Under the pieces are notes generated by a model. The model was given only the letters and a program-made list of their open reading frames with translations, had not been told where the DNA came from and made no database searches. Below are positions 36,385-53,036 of a stretch of DNA of 64,000 nucleotides, one piece after another. The DNA is from Udeniomyces pyricola (Eukaryota; Basidiomycota; Tremellomycetes; Cystofilobasidiales; Mrakiaceae): contig BCIK01000005.1 in NCBI GenBank assembly GCA_039545295.1, positions 903,142 through 967,141 of the forward strand, given 5' to 3'. Each line of letters starts with the position of its first letter. Position 1 is the stretch's first letter. Both the position numbers and the translations under genes were made by a program.

Positions 36385-37138
36385 GTCTGGAAAGGGGAGG
36401 GAAGACGAAAACGATAGAGGTCAAAGAGAGTCGGGATAGGTTTTGCTCATCGGAAGGAGGGGGTGAAGGGGTGTCCAAGGGGAGCTTCAATACGGATTGT
36501 GTTTTATCATTTGGGGTGGGGGGGGGGGGTATTATCTTTCTTTCTTGTTTCCTTCTTTACCTTTACTTTTTCTTCTCTCCCCCCCCTTTTTTTCTTTTTC
36601 TTCTTGATGTTCTTCTTCCTTTTTTTTCTTTTGATCCTGAGTTTAAGATGTGATTCCCGATTCGCTTCCATCGTCAAACTCGACCATTGCGGTTTCCTTT
36701 AGAACCTTAAAAAAAAGGCCAAATCGTGGTTCGTCAAGAAGAACCATCATGTCGTCTTCACGCCTCCTATCAATCATCATTCCAAATCATCTCATCGGGT
36801 TTCACACGCACAAGAAGAAGAAGAAGAAAAAAAAAACCATGGATTCATCATCGCACCAAGAATGACAACAACAAAAACAGAAAAAACGCCACACCCATCA
36901 CTATCAAGACCCAAGTAAAGAATGAATGATGAAGAAAGACAAGCCAGAAAAGAAACGAGGATAGGACGGGAGAGGAAAAGACAAAAACGTGGGGGGGGGG
37001 GGGAAACAAAAAGAAAAAAAAGGGAAAGAGATGATGATGGATGAAAGACAGGGGTCGGATGAGATGAAGGAAACAGAGAGAGAGGAAAATCCCCTTCCTC
37101 GTTGCTTGTATTTTTGATTGGGAGAGAGGGAAGAGAGA
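36385..37138. other. Convergent 3' flanks of TRM2 and DBP3
   Basis: Low-complexity stretch with G runs at about 36521-36530 and 36990-37003, a T/C-rich block at 36531-36640 and A-rich tracts. No gene seen. Confidence 0.6.
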
Positions 37139-39929
<2,791 letters not shown>

Positions 39930-40305
39930 GGTGGAGAGGGTGGGAGACAAGGGAGAAGAAAGAAGGGAGGAGTGGTGGAGGGGGAGGGGGGAAGAGGAAA
40001 GAAAGGGTAGAGGGAAGAAAGTGGGAGAACCGGTTGAATGATCCAAAATCTCCAAACAATTTCCTATCGCAACAACCGTCTTTTTGCACAGCCTTTTCCT
40101 CAATCGGCCGTCAACGATCGATCGTGATGCAAGATGATCGATCAATCAGTTAGATGAATGGTGAATCGATGAATGATCATGCACGCTGCAGTGCCATATA
40201 TGCTCTATAGCCCATGGCCCATAGACCATACACCCTGCCCCCACCGTATCTTCCACTACTCCATCGAATTCATTCTTCACGGCCTGCCCCTTCTCATCCA
40301 CCATC
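39930..40305. promoter_or_regulatory. Divergent DBP3 / SAP30-like promoter
   Basis: 376 bp between divergent starts. Repeated GATCGAT/ATCGATC units lie at about 40115-40150. No gene seen. Confidence 0.4.
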
Positions 40306-41909
40306 ATGGCTCCAGGGTCAGTCTGCTCATCAACCTACATTCTTGCACCCTCCTCATCATGGCCAACCCATTCACTCATCTCCATCCTTGCCTTCTTTCC
40401 AACAAACTCCTTCCTTGTCGCTTTGGTCCCCCCCCCCCTCCTCCCCCAAATCAAACTTTTGCCTTTTCATATCCTCTTATTTCTGCCCTGAAAAGCTCTC
40501 CATCTCTCCCAACCAAACGACCACGCAACAACCCAGGTCCATCTGCCTCCTCTGCTGCCGGAGCAGGCGGCTCAGGCCAATCTCAAACTTCCGCTGCGAC
40601 GGCAGCTTCTCGAGCCAAACGGAAACGTGCCCAGGAGCTCGACGACGACGACGCTGCGCCCCCCGCTGGCGAGAAGAAGCGCAAGTCCGCCGGGGGTGCT
40701 AAAGGAGGAAACGGTGGAGGTACTGGGGGTGCTGGATCATCAGTAGCTACCTCTGGCAAAGGAGGGGCTACCAACAGTGGAAACACAGGCGGGGATGGGG
40801 CCGAGAAAGAAGAGCCCCCAAAGAGTCGGGTGAGTCGTTGGTCGTCATATCTCTTCCCATGGGCATGTTGTTTTTGCGATCCATACTGGGACATTGTCGG
40901 AGTGTGGAACCATCTTGAAACAGATGTCTCTCGCTCTGCCTGCCCACAAGAGTGCGATCTTCCCTGTTGACTGACCGCATACATGCTTGCCCTGCCCTTC
41001 TGCGCCGCCCCGGCTACCTATGCTTCACTCCAATCGCTTCCTTCCCTTCGTTTCCAGCTCGACTTCAACAAACTTCCTCCAGCAGCTCTACGCACGTTTA
41101 TCCTCGCCCAGAACATGTGTCCGCATATCTCGCCTTCGCCGTATTCGAATTTGCCCGCGCCCCTTCGTGAGTAGCTCGGGTGATTGCAGACCAGACCGAC
41201 TGGGACGTTGATTCACGCACCCTCCTCCCCCCTTCTCTCCCCGCCTTCTTCTCGTCTTTCTGACCTCTTTGACTTGCCTTGCGTTTCGTAACCCATTCGT
41301 TTATTGTCTCATCATCGCCCGTCCAGCCCAAACCCTATACACCAACCCTCCAGTCGTTCCTCCACCCTCTCGCAGTAGTCGCCCCGAACGGACCGCAATC
41401 CTGGCCGACGTTCAAGCCTTTCACGAAGTCATGGCCGCCCAAGCGCGCGAGGTCTGGGATCGGACCGTCGTCGCGGGCACCGGCGGCGTTCGCGAGGGAG
41501 AAGTCGTCACTGGGTTCTTGTACGCGTGTAAAGTCGGAGGTGGGTCTTTTTTTCTTCTCTTTGTCGTTTCTTTTTTTTGTTGTACGGTTCCACCTCGAGG
41601 GTGAGAGATTGAAGATTGGAAGCAAGAAGAAAGAAAGAACGGGGAGAAGACGGAGGGCGCGCGTGGTTTCTTCCCTTTCGGTCGTCTCCGTCCGGCCAAA
41701 AAGGAAGGGAAGGGAAAGACCAGAGGGTTCCCTCGGAATCCTTCCGTCACCTGTTTCCTGCATGTCATACAGTTCGAATCGGTTCTGACACGTCAAGTTT
41801 CCATCCATCTGTGTTATCTCACCTGCTTTTTGTTTCCAAAAATCCTCTTGTGTGGACCGTTGCTCGTGTTCATCCAGATCGAGTCCTAAAGATCGTGCCG
41901 CCCAGCTAA
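40306..41909 (+). CDS. SAP30-like Sin3/HDAC subunit candidate
   Basis: Five exons (40306-40316, 40496-40829, 41058-41166, 41327-41539, 41878-41909) give 232 residues, all in phase. The first exon is only 11 nt (ATGGCTCCAGG), joined to SPSLPTKRPRNNPGPSASSA; the long Ser/Gly/Lys-rich stretch includes an NLS-like AKRKRAQ and EKKRK. The conserved part is LDFNKLPPAALRTFILAQNM, which resembles the Sin3-binding motif of SAP30 (hydrophobic-F-LxxxALxxY/F). Next come a Pro-rich loop and ILADVQAFHEVMAAQAREVW with EGEVVTGFLYACKVG, ending DRVLKIVPPS. If correct it would act in the Rpd3/Sin3 histone deacetylase complex. The gene model is strong; the family name is moderate. The 11-nt exon rests on splice signals and phase only. 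Confidence 0.55.
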
Positions 41910-42730
41910 TCAGACCAGAGCAACGTCAAGGCCCCCCTCCCTCCTCCCATAGATCAAGCTTCATGTTTTGCATCTCTTCTTCACTTTCTCTTTTTCTTCT
42001 TTTTTGTTCTTGTTCTGCTGCTGCTTCTTCGTCTTCTCCTCTTCTCGTGTGCTTTACCTTTCTTCGACCTAGCTCTGTCATCATCTATATACGTAAGTTC
42101 ATATCTCTCTGTTCTATACGCTTCGAGCTTCCACACACACATATATATATAGTAAATTCAACTATCTCGCGGCTCTGCTCAGTACGTACGTCAAATGAAC
42201 TGATCAAATTTCGTCCTCCATCCGCGTGATGGCCATGATCAAAACCAACATCAGCCTCCTTCTCCTCCTCCCCCAAGCTAGCTTCCACTTCGATCTATCC
42301 ATCTTTCTTTTCCTTTTTTTTTCCGCCAGAACCACCTAATTTCGATTCAAGCTTTTTTTTTTCTTCTTCTTTATTCGTCAAATCATCTGACACCCTCGAG
42401 TACACCTTTAAATCCTCACCCCCCACCCCCTTCCCCCCTTCCCCCTTCCCCCTTCCCCCCCTCCCCCTTCTTCCCATTCCAATCGTACATCCCCGCACTG
42501 CTTCGTTTTCTTTTTCGCTTCGCTTTCTTGGCGTTCGCACTGCGGACTCGCGCAAGGCCGCATCTACGATCGCCTTTCTTTTCGGGAGGAGGGAGGGGAA
42601 GGGAGGGGAGGGGGGGGGGGAAGAGAAGAGAGAAAGAAAGAGAGAGATAGAGATTAAGGAGGATTCTACTTCTGTACATTCATCTGCTGATCTCCTCGAA
42701 AATCCTCATTTGTCTTCCTTTACTCTTTTC

Positions 42731-42731
42731 G

Positions 42732-42765
<34 letters not shown>

Positions 42766-42766
42766 C
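42731..42766. repeat. (CT)n microsatellite
   Basis: About 36 bp of CT dinucleotides with one interruption, in the gene-poor region, followed by a 17-nt T run. Confidence 0.85.
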
Positions 42767-43657
42767 TCTTGCTTTTTTTTTTTTTTTTTGTCACTTGCTT
42801 ATGCTGACGAATGGCATGTGATCTGGCGTCCCCATGGACATTTTATTATTATTATATTATTATTATGACTATCATCGTTTTGGAGAGTGAGGTGGGCGTA
42901 TTAGCTAGCTAGCTCTGTGATGGGAGGAAAACGCACCCCCATTCACCTTATATAAGAAATGAATGGCCAGTATATCTATCATATGATCTCTAGCTAACCC
43001 CGAGTTCTCGGCGATCGAGATGCCGGGCCGAATGATAAATAATGATGATGAAGTCGATGAGTTGGCTAGTATTGCATGCATGCAAAGCCAAGCGATGGTT
43101 TGAACCGTTTCCGTGTATTCGATCTAGTTGATGAGTAAACCTCTATATAAGTGTATTCAGGCAGGGTTTGATCACTAACTGAGAAAAAAAAAAGGGGGCG
43201 GATTCAGCTTGTTGAACGATCTGCGAAACGATACGATGATTACGCCAAAAAAAAAAAAAAAAAAAAAAAAAAGACTACGAACAAAGAATAGACTAGAATC
43301 GGAGACCATGATGATGATGATGGGTCGAATGACGAAAGAAAAAAAAAAAGCGAACCGAAAAGAAAAAAAGAAATGAAAGAAAGGATGCTGGCTGGGGCGT
43401 GGTCGAGACCGATCAAGGGGAGAAGTACGGATGAGAACAGAGAGAACGAAGGGGGGGGGGGAAGGGAGAGAGAGAAGAAGAAGACCGATGATAGATCAGG
43501 ATGAAGGAATCGAGAAAATTTCCCCTGCTGTGGGCGATCATCAGTGATCTGCAAGTCAGGATAAATACTACATGTATGATTAAAATGGAAATCGAGAAGG
43601 GATAATGGTTCGATTCGAGAATGAAGACGACGACAAAAAAAAAGTCGAGAAGGATTT

Positions 43658-43695
43658 CAAGTGGAGAAAGAGGGTTACAAGTGGAGAAAGAGGGT
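43658..43695. repeat. 20-bp tandem duplication
   Basis: CAAGTGGAGAAAGAGGGTTA is followed directly by a second, slightly shortened copy. Confidence 0.8.
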
Positions 43696-44111
43696 CAAGT
43701 AGGTTGGGTAAATACGTAAGTGCGATGGGAATGGAATGACTGAAGATGCAAAATGGCAAAACGGCGAAGCGATTGACGGATTGAGTTGAAATGAGAAAGA
43801 GGCGAAGAGGGGGGGGGGGGTTATTCATCACGATATGTCCAAAAGATGAAGATTGAGAGGGTAGGGAGGGGGGGGGGAGCAGAAGAGGCCAATGAAGGGA
43901 TCCCAATGCAAAAGGGAGAAGAAGAGAAAAAAGAACACAACGGAAAAAGAGTGTCGTAGAAACACACACAAGATGCTAGAAACGAATGGAACAAACACAA
44001 GCTACAAGATCCGAAAACTTCAGAGGCCGATCGGAAGAGGATGAAGGAAAAGGAAAAAAAAAAAAGAAAATATGAAGAAACAGCAAAGGATGCATATCCC
44101 TTGGAAACTTC

Positions 44112-47100
44112 TCAATCCCTAGTTTTCCGCTTGCTTGATCCCGAACTCGGATTCATCACAGAATTAGCCCCACCGCTTGTTGTACCACCATTGCCACTAC
44201 TGCCGTTCCTATTGACTCGCTGCTCACTCCCTTCCGACTTGCGATGACCGTGGCCGGCGCTCAAGCCGGATGAATTGGACGCGGACGACGAGAGCGGAGT
44301 TCCCGTCGTTAACAGGCTCGACGACGTTTTCTTCTTGCCGTTGACGCTACCGGCGCCGCCGCCGCCACCGCCGCCGCTGGGATGTCGACTGGCTGGAGAA
44401 TCGACATGGGTGGCGGTACTGTTGTGGCTGCTGCTACTAGGAGTACCTTTCGTCGTGCTAGCGACGCTGCTCGCTCGACGGGCGTTCTTGGCCCTCCAGG
44501 CTCGAACGCCTCCGACTCCGGTGAACTTGGCCCATGTTTGCGGATGACTAAAACGAAGAGTACAAGACCAAAGTTCGCAGGCAAGATGAAAAGGATAGAG
44601 ATGAAATGAAGTGACGGTCAACATGCCATGTTCTTCTTGTGTAAAATCAGAGTAATATTTTTCCTCTTCAGAGAGATGACAACGTCAACTCACTGTTCCT
44701 GAACATGATTCAGTTTTCGTCGCACGGCCTCTTCCTCTGGCAGGTCTGGAGGAAACTCGGGTTGAGGTGGTCGGGGCCATGGAGCGGCTTCTGGCTTGGA
44801 AGCTGACGAGGCCGAGTTGGCTTGTCGGGCAGCTTTGCTGCTGCGGTCCGAGGGAAAGGCAGGTCAGGAGTCAGCAGCCCATAAAGACAAACAAACAAAA
44901 AGACAATGATGGAAACGAGCGAGACGAACCCGCAAGTGAAACAGACTGGTTCTTTGGTGACCTTGTCAGGTGGGAACGATTGATGAGCCCACCAAGCATA
45001 GAACTCTTTGAGTTCGACTGGGTCCTGAGAGAAGCCACAAAAGGATACGATTCACGAGATAACACAAGTCTAAGCATCAGCACCTCTTCTACCTCACATC
45101 GCACGTGACGATGCAACATCATGCGCTCGGAGCAGATGAAACAGAGAGGAAGAGCAAAGAAAGAAGAATCACACACATCGGGTGGTCCGTTGGTATACTT
45201 GGAGTTTTCAGCCGCCGCGCTCGCCGCTACCTGAGTTGCGGAAAGCTTCTTGTGACTGTTGGTGTCATGCTGTTGCCCAGAAGACGTTGCTATAGAACGG
45301 TTTGACGGAGTACCGGACGACGACGTGGCGGGTATTCCTGGTCCAGGGCCTGGCGTGGATGCGGCGGTGTCGGCCATGGCTAGCTCTTGGGGGGTTGGTT
45401 TGGGTGGAGAAGGCGGAATGAAGAGCGGAGCTTGGGAAACAACCCGGTCGGCATTGGTCAGTCGAGAGACGGTGGCGGATTTGGGGGACAGTGGATTGGG
45501 ACTGGTTGTCGGAGCAGAAGCAAGGGAGGTAACGGAAGCAGGCTCGGGGGATGTGGGGGCCGAGCTGACGACGGGGTGACTACTGGCCTTGCTCCAACCG
45601 CCTGACACCGACGTCGCGGAATTTAGTGGGCGTTGTTTCTTGTGAGGAGGTTGGCTGCCGATGCTGGTGCTGCTATTGTTTTCGTCATCATCGTTTTTTG
45701 ACTTGGTCCACTCGGACGCTATCCGACCGGGAGATGAGACCAAGACAGGAGAGGCACCGGGCCGGGTGCGTTTGGTAGCGGAGCCCTTGTTGGTGCTTGT
45801 AACCGAGTCGGAAGCCCGTGAACCACTAGGAGACCGACTAGCGAAAGAAGAAGGCCTGGAAGAAGATGGGATAGAGTTTTTGGTAGGCAGTGAAGCCTCA
45901 GCCAAACCCGAAGAAGACCTGGCGGCTTTGCGGACAGTGTTCCAGTCGGCTTGGGAGGGTGGTAATGGGGTTGTCCAGAACGCCGGGAGAGTGGAGACAG
46001 TGCTGCGAGGCTGTCGAGGGATAGCTTCTTGATGTGGTACCTCAGTGCCGGTCGCTGAAGACGCACTCGAGGCTGGAGTCGAAGACGGGGTTTGACCCAA
46101 CTTGGGGTGAGACTTTGAAGCGTTGCTTTGTCCGGTGAATTGCGTCATCGAGGCAATGCCTTGCCGGACAGCAGCAAAGGCACCTTGACGAACCGCAGGT
46201 GTTGCGACATTCTGTATGTAAATTCGGGAGAGACGTAAAGTCAGCATCACGCAGCGTATATGCGCCCAAGCGGATCATAGAGATCGAACAGGAAAGGACG
46301 AACCGTTCCGGAACTTCGTTGCTCCATCATTGTCTTTTCCACTTCCCAAGACTCCTTCTCGTCCTCCAACTCCTTCGTGTTTTCCTCCAGCTTCAGCTTC
46401 TCTTCCTCCAACTCTTTCATGTCCTTTGCCAGGGCCCCCTTTTCTTCCTCCAACCTCTCAACTTTGCGATCCAATTCCTCCTTCTCTTCCTCCCAAACCT
46501 CCCTCTGGTCTCGCAGACCTTCAACCTCTCCCTTGAGCGCGACACCGAACTCCTTGGCGACATCCATCGCCTTGCGAACTTTTTCAATCTCCTTGTTGGA
46601 AGTCTCGAGGTCTCCTTCGAGGCGCTTGATCCGGTTGAGTTCGATGTCGAGTCGGGTGGTATGCTCGGCTTCGAGCCGCTGAAGGCGTTGCTCAGCGTCT
46701 TTGGATCGAAGGTCGGACTCCTTGATTCGACGATCCAGGTCTTTGACACGCTCCTCGGTTTCCATGACTCGTTCCTCGGCCGCCTTGACACGTTCCTCGG
46801 CGTCCTTGACGCGCTGCTCGGCATCTCTGACGGAGCTGTGTTGTTTGCCTCGAGCGTCGGTGAGCTCTCGGGTAAGTCGATCGATAGCTTGTTGTTGACT
46901 GTTGGTTCGTTCGAGCATCGCGTTCCGATACGCAGCGTGAGTCTCAAGTTCACCTCGAGCCTGCCACAGCAGACCATCAACGTTGCGCTTGGAGATGATG
47001 TAGTTGCCAAGTTTCGTTTCGAGCTCCGTAGTCTTAGCCTTAGACTTGATGAGGGCCTCGTCCTTTTCTTGAAGTTTCTTGTTGACGGCGGCGTACTCCT

Positions 47101-49770
47101 CTGCCAGTTTCTTCGTCCGCACATCCTGTTCATTATGTAACGTCTCGAGCTTCTTGATGTCCGCCCGAAGCCGGTCCCCATCACGCTCTAGCTCGTCTGC
47201 TTTGCGTTCAGCCGCATCCCTCCTCGTCTCAGCCCGACTCTTCTCCGACACGACTGCCTGCATCTGGTCCTCAAGTTTGCACTTGCCTAGGTCAGTGGTA
47301 GCCCAGCGGCGCTGGATAAACTCCCTATCTGCCTCGATCTTCTTCTTATCCGCTTCGAGTTGGGCGATCGTTCGCTGCATTCCAGAGACTTCCCGTTTGG
47401 CCTCATCCCGGACCCTGCTAGCCTCTTTCGCCTCCTGCTTGACCCTGTCCAACTCCTTCCGCCCTCTGCTGACTTCCTGCGCCTCTACATCAACCTCCCG
47501 TTTTAGCTTTTGCACCTCGGATTCCAACGCCGTCACGGCCTTCTCGTGTGCTTGCTTGGCGCTGGAGTTCGCCTCAGCCGCCGACCTTCGGAGCTTGACT
47601 TCGGTCTTTTGGCTTTCCTTCAACTCCCTCTGCAACCTCTCCTTTTCGATCTTCTCTTTCTCAACCATCTCTCCCAGCGTCTTCTTGATGCCCAACTCCA
47701 TCCGCTGCTCTCCAGCCTGGAGTTGCTCCACCTCAGCTCGCAACTCGCCCACCATTCTCTCTTTCTCCCGCACCTTTCTCTCCCAATCCTCGGCCGCCGC
47801 TTGTTTCTCGGCCGCAAGCCGGGTACGTTCGTTGCCGAGCTCCACGATAAGCTTGAGTTGGGACGCCGAGTGTTCCGAACGTCGAGCCTCGGCGGCCACG
47901 GCGTCACTCTCGAGCGTCCGAATTCGGGCAAGGCTATCAGCAAGGGCAGCGACCTCTTCTTTGCGCTTTTCTGTGACGGCGAGGAGCCCTTTTTGGATAT
48001 GAGACAAGCCAGTCTTGTAGCCTTGTTCGAGAGTCGCAACTTTGAGCGAAAGTTGAGTATTAGTAGCCTGAGAAGGGGCAGATGAGGAACGAGTCAAACA
48101 CGAGCGAATAAGGTCAGATGGACGCGGCGACGCGGGTCAAACCACCAATGAGGCCCGGTTAGAAAGGGGGCAGTCGTATATCCCCAGTACCATAACAACG
48201 ACATGGGCAGGTACGACTTGGAGTGAGATGCTTTGATACACACCTGTAGGCTCTGGACTTGGCGAGTAGCCTGCAAAATGGCTTCATCTGCTTCTTGCGC
48301 TTGCTGTTTGTATTCTGTGGTTTCCGAGGAAGTGGATGAGAAAGAACGGAAAGTCATCAGCCTCAGATTCTGCATTACCAGGCCAAACGCCAAAGCACAG
48401 TCGAGAGAAATATGACAACGGACTTCGGGCGTCGGAAAAGAGAGCGACGATTTCGGATGGAACTACTGATTCGGCTTCTGCTGGTCGATATGGACTGCAT
48501 AGATGGCAAATGAGTGATGGACAAACCGAGGGAGGATAAGTATCTAAGCCAAGTACACCCGTACGGCAGCTCTGTTGCTACAACATGAGGTCGATCAAGA
48601 GACGTTTCCGCAACGTACACAACAGCTTCTGAGAGTGGGGCTCTTGCAAGCACCAGGGCGCTTGGGACGGCCCGACCTTCTTCGAGATCCGGTGTCGCAA
48701 GGGCTGTCAACGAGGCAGACGGTGTGGGAGACGGCTGGTGTTGGGTGGTTTGAGACACGTTTCCTGTGGACTGGGGGATTGGAGCTGCTGACCAAATCGA
48801 TGGTGCAGAGATACTGGCTGGAGACGGCGGTGGTGGCGTCGGTGGGGAATTTATTGACGGCTGTTGCTGTTGCTGTTGCTGTAGATGCTGTTGTTGTTTT
48901 TGTTGTTGCTGTTGGACTTGCTGTCGATTCTGCTGTTGTCGATACTGTTGCTGTTGCTGTTGCTGCTTTTGAGGTTGAGGCAGTGAGTGCATGGGTGGAT
49001 TGGCCAACGGTGGTGCAGGAGCAACTGGTGAAGGTGGAAGAATTGGTGGGGCCTTAGAGTCTTGAGGCTGATGAGGCTGCTGATGAGGCTGCTGCTGCTG
49101 GGGCTGCTGGGGCTGCTGCTGCTGAGGCTGATGGGGCTGCTGGGACTGTTGATGATGTGTAGTCAATCTTGGGGACGCAACCTCGACCTCTCCTTTCAAC
49201 TTCTTTTCCATCTCCAAGATCCGCTTGTGTTGCACGTAATTCCGAGCCCAATCTTTACCCTCTGGATGTCGCTCGAGGTACTCGCTGAGTTCCGCCGGGG
49301 TGGTCAGGTTGGGTAACGATGGCGGGCGTTGCCTCAGGATAGCGCCGAGCTCAAAGGCCGAGAAAGTATGATGATCATCTGACGGCAAGAGAGTGGAGGG
49401 ACTAGCGATGTGAGCACGACCGGGCGGATCTCGGACAGGATTAGCGATAGTGGAAGTTGTAGAGTTGTCAAGGCCGTTCGAGGCGGATCGGGGTGGGATT
49501 CGGTTAGGATGGGGGGGAGTATTGGAGGTCGACACGGAGCGGGGATGCGAGGACGGCCACCCGGAATGCGACAGGGGCTGCATGCCCAAGAGATCCGAAG
49601 CGACAGAGACGATCTGAAGAAGCTGGAAAAGGTCGACAGCAATCACAAGGATGATGAGAGGCATGTATCAGTCAGCGGGGTTTCTCGGGTGCTCCTTGAA
49701 GCTTGAAAGGCCACACGCATCCTAAGAGACGACGGGGCTCGTCGCGTCCTGGTTCCAAGTTGAGGTGCAT
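44112..49770 (-). CDS. Large polyQ and coiled-coil protein, unknown family
   Basis: I do not recognise it. About 1,600 residues in roughly nine exons. Exon 1, MHLNLEPGRDEPRRLLGC (start 49770), joins in phase to LLQIVSVASDLLGMQPLSHS. A short conserved-looking block, TTPAELSEYLERHPEGKDWA then RNYVQHKRILEMEKKLKG, precedes a Gln/Pro-rich region (48850-49150, long CAG/CAA runs). After a PYRPAEAESVVPSEIVALFS exon and YKQQAQEADEAILQATRQVQ, one exon (about 48070-46260) encodes some 600 residues of nearly continuous coiled coil with repeated RVKDAEERVKAAEERV heptads. Then Ser/Pro-rich sequence, then a compact C-terminal block: DPVELKEFYAWWAHQSFPPD, KEPVCFTCGSKAARQ, EEEAVRRKLNHVQEHPQTWA, KFTGVGGVRAWRAKNARR, and a Ser/Gly tail to 44112. 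The C-terminal block looks like a folded domain with a CxxC. The layout suggests a scaffold. Splitting into two genes is possible but splice phases support one. Confidence 0.65.
48853..49150 (-). repeat. CAG/CAA-rich coding repeat (polyglutamine)
   Basis: On the plus strand this reads as mixed CTG/TTG triplets. On the sense strand it encodes several Gln runs of 5-9 residues mixed with His and Pro. The CAG/CAA mixture is typical of a selected polyQ tract. Confidence 0.85.
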
Positions 49771-50735
49771 GACAGGGTCCACAAGACTTGTACGACGCGT
49801 CAAGCCTGGGAAAGAGAAAGGGCATGGATGTACTGCTAGCGAGAAGAGGCATGGGACCGAAGGCTTACGCGTCGGGCTTATGAGCAGGGGATACGATTCG
49901 GGCGACAGGTGGGATGAGTACGTCCAAGAGGAAAGCTAGGCACTCGCTTCGAGGGCGGGAATGAGCGAGAACGACGCAAAGTGATGGACAACCTAACCGC
50001 AGGCAGGAAGAAGAGGAGAGTATGTGTGTGGGTGGATGACTGAGTGTGAGGCTACGACGGATGAGATCAGGGTCAAAGGAAGATGAAGGAGGAAGGGACA
50101 AGACGGGAAGGACGACGTCGTGGTTCACTGTCAGAAGTATCAAGGGGCCTGAACGGAATCATGATACTGATAAAGTTGTGACACTATTGGCCACCGCGCT
50201 CCATCATTGATATATATTCATCGATCTGGCCCCCTTACAGTGATTGCCCTACTAGGTATATATGGAGCTTCCATTGTTCTGATCACGTGTCATGCAGCGG
50301 CTCTCACGAGACTAGTAAGCAAGACCATGTGACTGGAGTCATCATCAAGGGTAGTAACCAATGGGAATGTAAAAATCAAACGAGACAAAGGGGGAATGTA
50401 TGGGAAACAATCGGAAGAAGAAGAGGACGACCAAAAGATAAGGAGAAAGAGAGAAAAAGAGAAAGAAAAACCACGGCAGACAGAGAAAAGGTGAGAAATG
50501 TGACATGTTGACATGTTGTGGAGTAGGGAGAGGGCCAAGACAATGTATTGAAGGGAGACCTCGGTCCAGACAGATACTAATAAGGTCAAAGTGATCGATG
50601 GGGGACGTGTACATGGTTCACAGAAGTTGGATGTTGGGCGAGGAAGGGAAAGAAAGCACATCGGCCTCCAAGTAAAAGAATCGTTCCGGCGCGGGGAAAA
50701 CAGGGATGTACAGGAAAAGATACAGCATCGCTGAT
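49771..50735. other. Upstream region of the polyQ gene and SEC4 3' flank
   Basis: No supported gene in 965 bp. An ACGCGT lies at about 49796, just upstream of the polyQ gene start. TATATATTC and GTATATATGG motifs lie near 50212 and 50255. Minus-strand frames at 50290-50745 are low complexity. Confidence 0.5.
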
Positions 50736-52615
<1,880 letters not shown>

Positions 52616-53036
52616 GGTGAGCTGGTGTTGGTTCGAGGAGAGGTGTGAGGAGGAGGGGTTGATGGAATAAAGGGGGGGGGGACCGGGATGAGGAGGGAGC
52701 TGGAGAGGATGATCTGATCATCAAGGGAAAGAGATGATTCGATCGATCATGGCATGCATAGAGGGGGGAGAAAGGCTGTGCAAGCAGCTTGTTGCCATTG
52801 AGCTTAAGTTAAGCTGCTGTCGAATCGTCGATCGCTCTTGGTGGTGGGATTTGTGTGATGATGATGAAATGATTAATCAGGTCCCTGCACTCATCAATCA
52901 ACCTCCCATATAACCCATCCAACCGACGACATTGTTCCCCCCTTCCAGGCTCGCTCTCCCCTCTTTCTTCTTCTCCCCTTGACAAACCGCCCTCCATCCG
53001 TTGAACCATCTCTGGGAGAGGCCTCACTCTCTCTTC
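52616..53036. promoter_or_regulatory. Divergent SEC4 / TAF4 promoter
   Basis: 421 bp between divergent starts. A G run lies at about 52672-52681 near SEC4, and a C/T-rich block lies just before TAF4. No gene seen. Confidence 0.45.

Larger units (their letters stand above)
41910..44111. other. 2.2-kb gene-poor region, low complexity
   Basis: Largest gap in the window, between convergent genes. It contains C/T-rich blocks (41980-42480), a (CT)n tract at 42731-42766, a T run at 42773-42789, TTATTATTATATTATTATTA at 42842-42866, CTAGCTAGCTAGCT at about 42903-42914, G runs near 42609, 43450, 43810 and 43870, an A run at 43247-43270 and a 20-bp tandem duplication at 43658-43695. Open frames here are compositional artefacts. 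I see no gene. Confidence 0.55.

Noticed and set aside
43240..43969. Minus-strand frames rich in Phe/Ser/Leu
   Set aside because: Derived from A and G runs; no conserved motif.
41910..44111. Possible hidden gene in the 2.2-kb gap
   Set aside because: All frames are homopolymer or dinucleotide artefacts and no splice chain joins them into a recognisable protein.
47079..48002. Plus-strand frame of 307 residues
   Set aside because: Antisense of the coiled-coil exon; its Ser/Leu-rich composition is the mirror of Glu/Lys codons.
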